From Paragonimus skrjabini miyazakii (taxonomy: Eukaryota; Platyhelminthes; Trematoda; Plagiorchiida; Troglotrematidae), in assembly GCA_014338405.1 (NCBI GenBank), contig JTDE01000206.1, positions 232,370 to 296,369 of the forward strand: DNA of 64,000 nucleotides, read 5' to 3'. The first letter of the stretch is position 1. Every line of letters starts with the position of its first letter. Shown here piece after piece: positions 11,656-22,052 of this stretch. Both the position numbers and the translations under genes were made by a program. Below the pieces are notes generated by a model. That model worked only from the letters and a program-made list of their open reading frames with translations, was not told where the DNA came from and ran no database searches.

Positions 11656-13350
11656 CATATGTCTTATTTTTCTACTGACAAAATTGATGAGGAAAATCAA
11701 GGGTTTTTAACTTTGAATTATCTTCACATACACCCGCGGGTTATTTGTAATTCTTTGTCAACCAAGCTTGATGTCGCCATTTTGAGGTTATCAACTGAGG
11801 CTTGTAAAACAATGTCGGAATTTGTGACCAAATTGTGAACATTTGAGGATTACCTATCAGCACATGTAGGTGAACACTTAGATATGGCGATACTACTGTA
11901 CAGAACGTGAAGTCGCTGACCTAGAAACATTTGTTACCGAGATATGTGGTTTATGGTCCAGGCAAAAATACACACTGCTGATTAGCTCTCATAAGTGCAA
12001 AACTGAGTGTATCGCCTTACAAACAGCCTTTGGGCATTACTGATATCAAACATCATTAAGTTTCAACATATAACCAACATTATTTTCCATTAGTTGTCAG
12101 TGGCGTCGGAGTTATGGAAACACTGTGGAGCTAACAAACAACGCCATCACGTCTTGTATAAGCCCAGTGGGATGGCGAATACCGTACATCTGATGTTTCA
12201 CAGAAAAAGTGCACATAATTCCAAATGAACATAAGATTTGTTTCAGATAGCTGTAGGTGCAGCAAGCAGGTGAATGTTGCAGATTAGAAGGAAGTAAAAT
12301 CAAGATGGTCAGTAAAACACTTGTGAACGGTTTACTAGTTTCGGGTAACTGAAACAGGGAAAAGCGAATAAATATAAGTGTACCATTTAAACGTTGCAAG
12401 AAAGAACTGTGGGGCTGAGGTTATCAGGCCTTCTACAATTACGCTTCAACATGTTGTGCGTAATATTTATGTATGTTAGCTTGATAGGATTCTGACACAC
12501 ACCGTAAAAATACATATAGTCTGTTCAGTCACGTCCAAAACACAAACAATTTAAGAAATAACCCATAATCAGTTGCATTTTGCCAAGAAATACGTTCAAG
12601 CTGTCTTCTGGAATACGTTTTGAAGGGAATAAAAATAGGTTGGAACTGGTGGTTAAAAGTGAATGTTGTAACATCTTGGCCCTTAACACAGAAGACCGAA
12701 AGGAACAAGGCAGTGGAAATAATTTAATTTACATAAAGAACATTTATAATGGGAACAAAAATGGAAAACAATAGATCTTCATGAACAATAGGCTAGCGAT
12801 ACAATACTGTGTTTTATACTCAAAGACATTTCGTTGGATTCATATTAACTGATAAGGTGAAAACATTTCAACCTATCTACAATCACTACACATTACAAGG
12901 GGCCATAAAATGAACTTTACTGCTGGATAGTCAATAGTATTCAAGAAACGATAACCGGGAGTTGTGTTATAATCAAGGTTATGCAAATGTATGTTCGTCT
13001 GGCTTAAAAATCTCAAAAACCTTGGGTCAAAGTTTAAGTATAACTTTGGAATTGGGCTAAACTAGTCCATGGAAAGAGTTCTTATATGGATGAAACCGAA
13101 ATTCTGGGTTAACTTGGGATCAAGGCATAAGTGAGCGCGAAATGGAATAAAAGACAATTTTCCAAAGTGTTAACATTGAAATGTTCAGTTGGTTTTAAAA
13201 GCAAAGAGTTTTGTTTTTGCATCAGATTGCTATGGTCTCTAGTAAATTCACATTATTAAGTGATTCTAAACAATAACCTGAAAGACTATGGTTATGTCAA
13301 TCCTTATAAAGTTTTTACATGTGTTTATTAATCTACCTCCTATCGCTTAC
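11656..13350. other. No gene recognised
   Basis: AT-rich, short open frames only. A minus-strand frame at 12399-12112 is 95 codons long and hydrophobic, but has no known motif and lies within the chance range for this composition. Confidence 0.4.
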
Positions 13351-13539
13351 GTTTGCATAACCAAGTTGTCATGCATTTACGAATCTTTCCTCTCAGTTTT
13401 CTTGGCGTAAGGCTACAATAGCCGCTTTCGCATAGATTATCTGATAGTTTGATAAAAGAAAAACAAAGCATTTCCTGAACAACGTTGATGTCGGTGTCTT
13501 CTGGTACATAACAATGATCTTCACACTGTGATGCACACT
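13351..13539 (-). CDS. Candidate internal exon, cysteine-rich, phase 1-1
   Basis: Minus-strand segment of 189 nt between a good acceptor (tttgttgcacgtgacag|AG) and a good donor (TGCAAAC|gtaagcg). The first two and the last one base belong to split codons, so the exon is symmetric (phase 1-1), the arrangement typical of extracellular modules that are shuffled or duplicated. It encodes 62 residues with eight cysteines: CASQCEDHC at the start, then single or paired cysteines at residues 25, 36, 41, 55 and 61 (ending KCMTTWLC). Even cysteine number, symmetric phase and matching splice sites together suggest a secreted or extracellular disulphide-rich domain. I do not recognise the family; the spacing does not fit EGF, Kazal or ShK patterns that I know. 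The neighbouring exons have not been found. Chance remains possible. Confidence 0.35.
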
Positions 13540-15312
13540 CTGTCACGTGCAACAAATGAAAATTAGACGGGTTAGATCTCGAAAACAAAACTCATGACAC
13601 AACCGCAAGCAATGTAAGTTTACACAGCTAACCTTGCCAAATCGAACGAAAATATCATTGTTCAGATCACTGTTAAACGCTTACGATCAGTTAATAGTAG
13701 ACAGCTGCGGCTCATCTGGAGTACCTGCTAGTGCATTCAAATTTACCATGTATTTCCGAGTGCTTTGTTTTCGTTGGACACATAAGTGACTGATTTGTGC
13801 AAAGGATTTTACTTTTTGCCTTGTTATTTGTGCTTATTAATGCAAAGTACAATTTGGTTCACGATGTAAAGAGCCCTTTAATGGTTTGGACGAATGCAAG
13901 CTGCAAACATACCAGTCAACTGTATCTGTCAATCACTCAGCTAAACTGCATGTGTACAATGAACAAATGGCAGGAACATTGGAAAATCATCGTAGTACGT
14001 TGACCTAAATAGCGAGGGATACAAAACTAAGGACAGTATGCATGTGCCCATTATTGTTACCTTATATGCGTCATGGCAAAATAGATTTAATTGTCGGTGC
14101 GATTAGCACATATAAACCGTTAGTCACAACCGTTTGTGAGTGTTGCACACTGTTTCTTTTCAAATAGGAAACGCTTGATGGCTGAACGAATAATCCTTTG
14201 GGATACAATTGGATTATTTGAAAAGTTGATTATGAGAGAATAAAAAACTTTTTATATCAATGGTGAGAGACCTAAAAGAACGCTCAAGTCAGAAATGAAC
14301 AAATGACTGGTTTAACTTAAAGTTAATAGCTTGGTTTATTCTCAAGGTAAAAACTGTTATAGAGTTTTCAAGCAGATTAAACGATTTCCAGAAAAATTTC
14401 ACACCATTTGAAGTAAGTGAAAATGAGTCATACATAAACTCTGAAAGCGGGTGTTGAAACCATTCAGTTAACTAGATTGCCACCTCCATCCGTCCAGTTA
14501 TTATCCGAAATATTAGTATCGCATAGTAGGAAAAAGTACTGCATTGTTGAGTAAGATGCGGTGTGGCGTGATAAGACTATCACTGAAGATTACATGAGTG
14601 TGTTATTCCATCAATACATCTTCGGAGTTTCTAAATATCCTCATGTGAGTGTGGTGGCCAGCAGGCTCATTTGTTTGAAACTAAACATACTGCACACATC
14701 CGAGTGACATATAATAATGACGTGTTTCTAGACTTCAGATTGATCGCCAGTACATATTAATACATGAAGAGATAAAATGTACAAATATCCAAAGGGAGAA
14801 ACATTAGATTGAAATATTGAAAATTGTGAATAACGTGAGTGATATTGTTTTAGAGGATGCCATTTAAATAGAAATATGCTTGTGGCCACTGTGACTGATT
14901 CTGTCACCTTATAGCAGATTATAACAATCAAGCTTTGTGCAAAATCCATTAAGCTGTCCACAAGTGAGACAGTTTATATCCAACACAAAAACAAACGCAT
15001 CTAACCAAGCCCACACCCTTATTCAACGTAATAAAACTTGATATTGATCACCTACAATAACTAGAAAGAATGGGTGAAATTAAAAACCTCGGGTTTTAAT
15101 CAGTCCATACAGGACTATACCAATAGGACTTGTGAAAAAATGTTTCATAGGAAACAAAAATTGAAATGATACATTGTACTGATTGCGAGTCGTGTATCAT
15201 CAATGCATTCAACGAAACGACATTTCCTGCAATCTAGCGAAAGCTAATGAAAATGGAAAACTATTGGTTTTAAACTGCTGGAAAGTTTAAAAAATCTGAA
15301 ATCTTTTCTCAA
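13540..15312. other. No gene recognised
   Basis: At 13797-14003 (plus) a short frame begins with a signal-peptide-like run (RILLFALLFVLINA), but it has no ATG and a stop lies two codons upstream of its GTG. I do not call it. The rest is AT-rich with no shared repeats. Confidence 0.4.
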
Positions 15313-16187
15313 CAGCGTTTACAACGATATCAAATCCACAATGGAAATCGAAGCCGACAATCAGCTACCGTTCCTGGATGTCCTAATCAGCCGCAAACCT
15401 GATGGAACACTGGAGACCTCAGTTTACCGGAAAGAAACACACACGGACCAACTCCTTAGTTTTCACAGCAACCACCCGGTCTGCCATAAAAGGAGCTGCA
15501 TTCAAACTCTGTTCGAACGAGCCGAAACACATTACAGCACTGCAGAGCTTCGAAGAAAACTACTTGTACCGAGTATTCCTTCGCAATGGATACTCACGGA
15601 GTTTCATCAGACNNNNNNNNNNNNNNNNNNNNNNNNNNNNNNNNNNNNNNNNNNNNNNNNNNNNNNNNNNNNNNNNNNNNNNNNNNNNNNNNNNNNNNNN
15701 NNNNNNNNNNNNNNNNNNNNNNNNNNNNNNNNNNNNNNNNNNNNNNNNNNNNNNNNNNNNNNNNNNNNNNNNNNNNNNNNNNNNNNNNNNNNNNNNNNNN
15801 NNNNNCAAACCCGCCGACAGAAGAAACGTCATTTAAAAAATCCAATGCAATGACTGTGGACAACACTATGTTGCACAAACCGGACGGAAATTAACAACAC
15901 GAATACATGAACACGAATTAGCCATCAAGAGGCACGATCAATTTTCTTTGATCTCCGTCCATGAGGATGAAACTGGACACACCTTCAACTTGAATACCGC
16001 AGAAGTCCTTACGCAAGCAAACACCAGACATGCAAGAGAATTTCTCAAAGCCTGGTATTCATCAGCCGGATCAATAAGCAAACACATCGAGCTGGACAAA
16101 GTCTATGAGCCAATGCGAACCAAGGATTTGAAGAGATCCAGACACCAACAAGTCCAAATGGCGGTAAACCCAAACGGAGCAACTTGA
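15313..16187 (+). pseudogene. Penelope-like element (PLE-A), RT thumb and GIY-YIG nuclease
   Basis: The best-preserved Penelope-like element here, 5' truncated. It starts in the RT palm-thumb region: LNSVYNDIKSTMEIEADNQ, then LPFLDVLISRKPDGTLETSV, YRKETHTDQLLSFHSNHPV, CHKRSCIQTLFERAETHYS. A one-base frameshift at about 15550 moves the frame to EENYLYRVFLRNGYSRSFIR, the usual end of the thumb. A 193-N gap follows. After it, a frame reads RRNVI, a TAA at 15834-15836, then KIQCNDCGQHYVAQTGRKL, TTRIHEHELAIKRHD and so on, open to 16187. This is the GIY-YIG nuclease. The stop replaces the tyrosine expected in the first motif (VIY), and alanine replaces glycine in YVGQT. The copy is therefore inactive but young enough to read. 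Its CNDCGQHYV.QTGRKL signature differs from the CSC...IGRTDR type of the other copies, so at least two PLE lineages are present. Confidence 0.88.
15613..15805. other. Assembly gap (193 N)
   Basis: The gap sits between the RT thumb and the GIY-YIG domain of PLE-A. Its size is about what the connecting part of such proteins needs (roughly 64 codons), so the N count may be an estimate from read pairs. Confidence 0.99.
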
Positions 16188-16224
16188 ACAGATCAGACCA
16201 AAGTCGAAACGGGACAATGAATAA

Positions 16225-16504
16225 CCAATCGGATGGAATCTTTAAAACGAAGAAAGGACTCACTCAACCAATTTACACGGACCATCCAATCAGATTCGAG
16301 GTCAGAGTTGAACAGCAACAGGGAACACTCAGTCAAACTGCAGATCAAACACTCAAGAACTGCAGGAAACAGCCAATCAGACAGCAGGTCAAAGTTCAAA
16401 TGCAACAAGAATCAGCCAATGGTAGATCAGGTCAAAGGTCAAAAACGATAGAGAGCGACCAATCAGAATTCAGGTCAGAAGGTCAACTCACCCTGCTATA
16501 TAAG
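16225..16504 (+). promoter_or_regulatory. Promoter-like 3' region of PLE-A: CCAAT/AGGTCA tandem units plus TATA box
   Basis: After the PLE-A stop codon there are four units in which CCAAT is followed exactly 13 bp later by AGGTCA: CCAAT at 16286, 16373, 16416, 16459 and AGGTCA at 16299, 16386, 16429, 16472. A fifth, decayed unit sits at about 16329/16342, so the period is about 43 bp. An extra CCAATC lies at 16225. Two units hold AGGTCAAAGTTCA (16386-16398) and AGGTCAAAGGTCA (16429-16441), which are DR1 half-site pairs of the kind bound by nuclear receptors; the last holds AGGTCAGAAGGTCA (DR2-like). A TATATAAG box (16497-16504) lies inside a short inverted repeat (CCTGCT...AGCAGG). In Penelope-like elements the 3' region of one copy can act as promoter for a following copy. 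Function here is inferred. Confidence 0.6.
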
Positions 16505-16554
16505 AGCAGGCATCCATCGAACTTCACCAATCTCCACGCTCAAAGACTATACGC

Positions 16555-16620
16555 TAAAACGATTACGCACTGATGATGTCACCTCGCTTGGTGATGAAAC
16601 GTTTGTAACCTAAATGTCAA
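16555..16620 (+). ncRNA. Hammerhead-like motif of PLE-A
   Basis: CTGATGA (16570-16576), a helix II with five perfect pairs (TCACC 16579-16583 with GGTGA 16590-16594, six-base loop), GAAA (16596-16599), and a minimal helix III with loop GTTT closed by AC and GT, then A at 16607 as cleavage base. This is the compact hammerhead form described for Penelope-like elements. Helix I pairs poorly in this copy, and an extra T follows CTGATGA, so activity is doubtful. It lies about 65 bp downstream of the TATA box. Confidence 0.5.
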
Positions 16621-16644
16621 GCTCGGCGAACATACCAATACCAA

Positions 16645-17080
16645 GATGTTCAAACTATTTGAAAAACCTAAATCCCCTACTCATCAGTAATCAAAACACC
16701 ACACAGTAAGTTGATGATTTTCGTGATTTTAACTTTGAAAGAAGTGCTAATCGAGGAGTCGTCGATTAGAGTTAACAGATAGTAACTGTATCTCCTCTCG
16801 GGGCGATCGGGCAGTCTGATCATTACGCACAGGCGAAAGTGGTTGTGTTCACATATGATGATTCGGTCGTGCCTAATGTGAGGTGAATGGCGTAGTGTTC
16901 AACACGGTTGCCTCATGAACAGCGTGTCCGTGGTTCAAGTCCCAATAGTGGCGAGGATATGCACTACTGATGAGCTCTAATGAGAGAGGAACTCGAGTTT
17001 AGTGCCTGTTTTCGAAAGGGGTTGACTGAAAAGTCTATGGGAATTCGAAAGTTGCGATCAATTGTGGGTAATGTACAATC
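16645..17080 (+). repeat. SINE-A copy with 5' extension, joined to the end of PLE-A
   Basis: Begins at gatgttcaaac directly after the PLE-A tail, continues with the linker (cctactcatcagtaatc), a 5' block (gttaacagatagtaactg), the tRNA-related region with A box (tggcgtagtgttcaacacgg) and B box (gtggttcaagtccc), the hammerhead segment at 16961-17005, and the 3' block ending atgtacaatc. The hammerhead keeps CTGATGA and helix I (GCACTA/TAGTGC), but GAAA has become GGAA and the cleavage triplet GTC has become GTT. Confidence 0.8.
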
Positions 17081-17892
17081 TATGTTAACAGTAAATCCTA
17101 CATTTTTCATCAGCACAACACTGTTTGTTTATCGCTATATAGCTTGATCGCTAGACTGGTCGGATAGGATAGGTCCGTAATGGTATGATAACTCAGACCC
17201 TTTCGACTGGCCACGAATTTAACCAATGCATAGATCAGGTTGAGGTGAACTTGTGCTGCTTTTGTCCCAGGATTGTTTATGCAGGCTGTTTTACTTAATG
17301 TCTTTATTCATACGATACACCGAGTAGATTGTTTCGAGTTTAGTTAATTATCTGAGTTTGAATGTCAGTGTCGGTGTATGTGCGCATTTGGTTGTGATCG
17401 ATAAAAGGCCGTGCAAGCGTCCTAGATTCAAAAACAAAACTACGCATATGTGAACAATGAAGGAAATGTAACGATAAATCATCCGCTCAAGAATTCTTTA
17501 TTCAGTTTCCTCGTTGTGATTGACTGTTCGACATAAGCGAGATGCCTACTTGGAGGGAGTTGAGGCATTGTGGACTTAACGACCCCAATAGTTTTAAAAT
17601 CTCACGGCAGGATAAGCAAATAGATTAATTGAGAAGGGAAAGGTATGACAGTACTGCATTTTACAGTTAGTGCTGAATTAAAATCTATGCAGATAATTCA
17701 AATCTACTTGTCGTTCTTTTTAACCTAGCTAGAAAGCCACCGAAACAAGACCTTACTTCGAAATGAAATCCTGGTAGCGCGATTTTCTGTTCAAAAATTG
17801 CCCCTTCTGAATACCAGTTCCATCACCTTACCGTAACCTGTTACTGGGCTGTAATATGGGTATTATGTCAAGTACAATGGGATTCATTTACG
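17081..17892. other. No gene recognised
   Basis: Short open frames only; no repeat shared with the rest of the window was seen. Confidence 0.4.
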
Positions 17893-18065
17893 AAAAATAC
17901 TGAGCTTCGCATGGATTCGAATCAATGACAGAACCCATATGCCCTTATGCGACGTGTGCTTTTCTACTTGAACTACGAAGCCACGTTAGTAGGTTGTTAT
18001 CTTTTGCGTAGCGCTATCCATGGACCTATTCAACTAATCAGTCAATCAAGTATACATATTATTTT
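17893..18065 (-). repeat. tRNA-derived SINE-B copy
   Basis: Shares with the copies at 28.3 kb and 40.3 kb the block ggattcgaatcaatgacag (reverse complement of a tRNA B box), then the A-box end (acttgaactacgaagccac). The most diverged of the three clear copies. Confidence 0.6.
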
Positions 18066-19487
18066 ACACTGGTTACACCCAAGTAGGTGGCATGTACTAA
18101 ATTAAGCGCAACTTGTAGTTTCATGAAGGTAACAATTTCGGTCGTATGCAAAACAGTTCGCTAAGCATTCTATTGGAAAAATAATAAAATTAGAGGAACA
18201 TACAATAAACATGGATTAGCTGATAAACACGACAATAGAATGTCAGTCGACAACACACAAACTGGCAAATAGTTGGCGAGAAACAACCAAACTTGTCATT
18301 ATGTGGGTAGACCTTATAACAACGTTAAAGAACAGAAATGCAGCCATTTGAAAAATTTTACGCATATGATTCACACTGAGTGAAGGAAAAAATGGGCAAG
18401 GGAAGCAAAAAACCATAAACAAATTAACTCAGAAGCCATACAAAATTAGCCAAACAGCAATCAGTAATTTTAAAAAGTTGTCACCAACTTTAACTCTGTT
18501 TAATTAGTAAACGTTTTCCAATAAACCTCTTTAAAATAACCGGTTAGAACAAAACTATTGAGGTTTATTAAGATGAGGTCGCGGGAACTAAGCATAGCTT
18601 GACTTTCATAAGGCATTTATTAATATGTCACCACCAAACATCAAGCGAACTTTATGTCGAGAACTCATTGATAGTTTCAGGAAGGACTTCACAAATTCAG
18701 GAGCAACGAAAACCGAGTCTGCCATGGTCAAGTCGCAAACCACTGCCGTGTACACAGTGATAAGGTTAATGTTTTTTTGTTATACCTGTGTTTTATATGG
18801 CTATTCATTCCACCGGTTTGGATCTACATACTGTACGGTTTAACATGCAAGTGAATAAACCCAACTATCATATGTCATAGTTCGTCATGTGTGCCACCCT
18901 TACATATTTAGGGAGAGTAATATCTGAATATCCTGAATGCAGTAAGGTTAGTACAATTTACTCAAAAGCGTCCAGATTAATATAATGAATACATTTGAAA
19001 TTAGTTTGAATTATCCCATTCGAGAGAAACTGTCCACTGAAAACTGCTCTAAAAATTATTTATGTTCTGTGGAAGGTGACGTAACTATTTCAAATATTCC
19101 GCTAACTCCATTCCTATGTGCATTTCCAGACATTTGATCATTAATGTCAAGCATATGGAAACGAAACTAAAGTGATTTACGAACAATTCGCTTTCAAATG
19201 AAGTTCGCGGAATGCTAATTAGCAAAATGTGTCAAAATTGTAGATCAAATTTATGAATAAATTGAGCTTACTAGCTCAATAAAATCAAGTTATGAAAGGG
19301 AATAAGTAAAACATCTATGAGCATAATTTCAAGAATATTTTAATGTTACACATAACCAACTCAAACATCTGTCTCATAGCTGCTTATGTTTTTTAATGAA
19401 CGTAGTGAAAATAGAAAGTTTGACTCATATTTGGAGCCAAAAATCTGTATGCCTTACACTTCAGATAAAGGCAACATTCATCAAAGA
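18066..19487. other. No gene recognised
   Basis: AT-rich. A 72-codon frame with ATG at 18625 (plus) has LDFHKAF just upstream, faintly like an RT motif A, but neighbouring RT blocks are absent, so I do not call it. Confidence 0.4.
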
Positions 19488-19712
19488 ATATGGTGATCCC
19501 GTCGTACCTAATTTGAGGTCAATGGCATAGTGGTCAACATGGTTGTTTTACGCAAGTGTGGCCGGAGTTCACATCCTGATCGTGGAAATGATATCCCGAA
19601 GTGCTCTATTAAAAGCGAAACCCGAGTCTTGTGCTTCTTTGTGAAAGCGGCCGGCCGGAAAGTCTATCTAAATGTGAAGGCTCCGATCGAATATGAGTGG
19701 TATTCAACTTGA
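19488..19712 (+). repeat. SINE-A copy
   Basis: Runs from the A-box region (ggcatagtggtcaacatgg) through the B box (ggagttcacatcctg) to the 3' block (ggccggaaagtctatc) and end (gagtggtattcaactt). The 3' half of the hammerhead is kept (AGC, G AAAC, GAGTC), but the CTGATGA box is lost. Confidence 0.75.
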
Positions 19713-20369
19713 AACTATTTTTCCATCCAAAAATTATAGCGGTCACTATGGGGTAACGTGTGACATTAAACTGATTTGTTTGAAACTACGGAGTTAATGA
19801 TGTCGTTTGAAAACAAACATACTAGACAGACAATATGAGGTCAAGACGATGGTGTCAAGTACAGAACTACTTTGCAAGTTTTACTTGGCTCAACCACACT
19901 ATGATTACTGATTTCGAAAATGCGGGCGGTTGTTTTAATCGCTGATACAGTAAATACGGCCCGGGTTCCTAAAACAAACGTCTTGTACTTAAGTTGTTAA
20001 AGTGGCCAGTAAAAATAATACTTACATTGTGAGCTAAATATTTGGCACAAAATGTGAATAAAACGTCAAGGACATCTGTGAACCAATACTTCCTTTAAAC
20101 TTGATGAATGTGGTGATCTGCAGTTGTGTACTCCGTCGAAAAGTTTCCAATATTGACTTGGGTGTCGGAGTGGCAATATGAACCAAGAGCCACCAGAGGA
20201 ATGAACACAACAAAAAACTATATTTTATCTAATGGTTTAAATTTGTTTTTTTTTAATCATTTACAAACTTCAAGCCCTCTTGAGCCTATAGTATTACGTA
20301 AGAGCAAATAAAGGTTGATGCAACACCACCCAGTATGTTACTTAATTTCTACCTTTTATTTCGAGCTAA
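19713..20369. other. No gene recognised
   Basis: No shared repeat and no convincing exon seen. Confidence 0.4.
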
Positions 20370-20529
20370 ACATCATCCATAATTGATCGCAGTCTTCGCC
20401 TCCCCTTTGAAACTCCGGTCGGCCCCTTTCCAAAAAAATGCACTAGACTCGATTTTCGCTCTTGTTAGAGCTCGTCCGTTGTACATATTCTTGCCATTGC
20501 CTGGACTAGAACTCCGGCTACGCTGTCAT
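20370..20529 (-). repeat. SINE-A inverted arm (3' half)
   Basis: Reverse-complement SINE-A from its 3' end (catcatccataattgatcg) to the middle of the tRNA-like part (ctccggctacgctgtcat). The hammerhead in it has CGGACGA for CTGACGA but keeps GAAA and the GTC cleavage triplet. It abuts a plus-strand SINE-A segment, forming a head-to-head composite also seen at 60.3 kb and, with a different junction, at 38.7 kb. Confidence 0.8.
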
Positions 20530-20825
20530 CAGTTGTGGGTGATGTTCAAATTGAAATAAACCAAATCCCCGACTACTCATCAGTAATCTAAAATATCGCC
20601 TAGCAGGTTTAATGAGATCGGAGATTTCGACCTGTCTAGGAAGTCCTAATCGCGGGGTTATCAATTGGAGTTAACAGACGGTAACTGTGTCTCCATTTAG
20701 AGACGATCGGGCAACCTGATCATTACTCACAAGCGAAAGTGGTTGTGTTCACATAATATGATTCGGTCGTGCCTAATGTGATGTCGATGGCGCACTGGTA
20801 AACACGGTTGCCTCATGAAAGCGAG
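20530..20825 (+). repeat. SINE-A 3' tip, linker and 5' part (composite with the inverted arm)
   Basis: Starts with the SINE-A 3' tip (ttgtgggtgatgttcaaatt), runs into the linker (ccgactactcatcagtaatc), the 5' extension (gacctgtctaggaagtccta; gagttaacagacggtaactg), and the tRNA-like start, and stops at cctcatgaaagcg before the hammerhead. The order 3'-tip, linker, 5' part is what a junction between two tandem units would give. Confidence 0.75.
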
Positions 20826-21870
20826 TATAACTGCACAACAGATTAAACAAGCCTCAAGGTATGAACACTCTGGCAGACAGCAGATTGCGTATTATCAATC
20901 AAACTTTGACAATGTAAACTTGATGCATCTGGTGAATGACAATCCACCAAAAAAGGTCTTATATACATCGCCAAAGTAAACTATATGCATGTGTTTAGAA
21001 AGGGTCAGAAAGACAACACCAACTGATTTATATTCATCAATTGCTTTCATCCAAAATCTCCGGCCCGTAACATGTAGGCATCGTAGAAAGGTTGCACTCA
21101 GTGCTGATGATAATTGTTAGAAAGCAGGGGAAATCTGAATACATCGGTCATTAATTCGGTCATTACTTCGTTCATTACTTAAACCTCTTTCCTTATGTGT
21201 ACACTCGAGAATAAGGCAATCGGTTTATAGTTAGCGGTTTCGTTGTAATCACTGTCTTCAAACGACTCGAAAACCTGGAGCTATCGCTAGTCTCAAGAAA
21301 ATTTACTCTTGTATACTGGTCGCTTAAAAAGTTCACTGAACAGTAACAACAGTTTCTATGTTTACCTGTTTACAGTTACTAAGGAAAACAGATCACAAGC
21401 TAAAGATTCAGTAGAGATAGGCGTTGTAAGGTTTTAGAAAACAGAGGTTGATTTGAAAACGATTGTTTTGTCGATACCGTTAGTGTTGTCCAGGGTTTGG
21501 ATGCTAATTTATCAAAGTTGGTAACAAATACTCTAAGACGTTGTCGAAAATTCTGATAGCATCTATTTATGGAATGGCATCCCCACAGGTCTGAAGATGA
21601 TTGGTGTTTTGGAACGGCTTTTTTGTACTCTATAAAAAGATGTAAAGTAATAATGAATCAGCACAAAACATATGAGTCAGATGAAGCTGAAACTACCTTC
21701 ATTGTTTCATACAAATGTTACTACTCAATTACGAGTCGGGAAAGACTCATTGTATGTTCGTTTACTTATCTATAGTTTGCACATGTCGCAAGTGTATCGC
21801 TGAAAGGCAATTAAATTCTCGATGTCACACCAAAGTAAAGTTTTGCTTTTAATTGATCCAGGTTTCCAAA
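20826..21870. other. No gene recognised
   Basis: An ATG frame of 68 codons at 21569-21775 (plus) has no known motif and is within chance length. Confidence 0.35.
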
Positions 21871-22052
21871 TTAAAAAGTATTTTCTGACAATTTCTTAAG
21901 GAACCTTCGTTGTGTGGACCCTGCAATATTTTCAATAAAAGGATCATTTGCTGCTGTACACATCAGCTTAGTGCAAGGTGGCATCGATAACACATTAAGT
22001 TGGTGAAGTTGGATATCGATCGCCAGGAAATACATGCTCACTTGTGGGAATC
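21871..22052 (-). CDS. Candidate terminal exon, unknown protein
   Basis: On the minus strand an acceptor (gtatgttggccttagcag|GA at 22054-22053) is followed by 59 open codons to a TAA at 21871: begins FPQVSMYFLAIDIQLHQL, ends RRFLKKLSENTF. I recognise no domain. Support is only the acceptor and the open frame. Confidence 0.2.

Noticed and set aside
13797..14003. Signal-peptide-like short frame
   Set aside because: No ATG, and a stop lies two codons upstream of the GTG. Composition alone can produce a hydrophobic start.
18570..18850. LDFHKAF resembling RT motif A
   Set aside because: No other RT block is found upstream or downstream in any frame.
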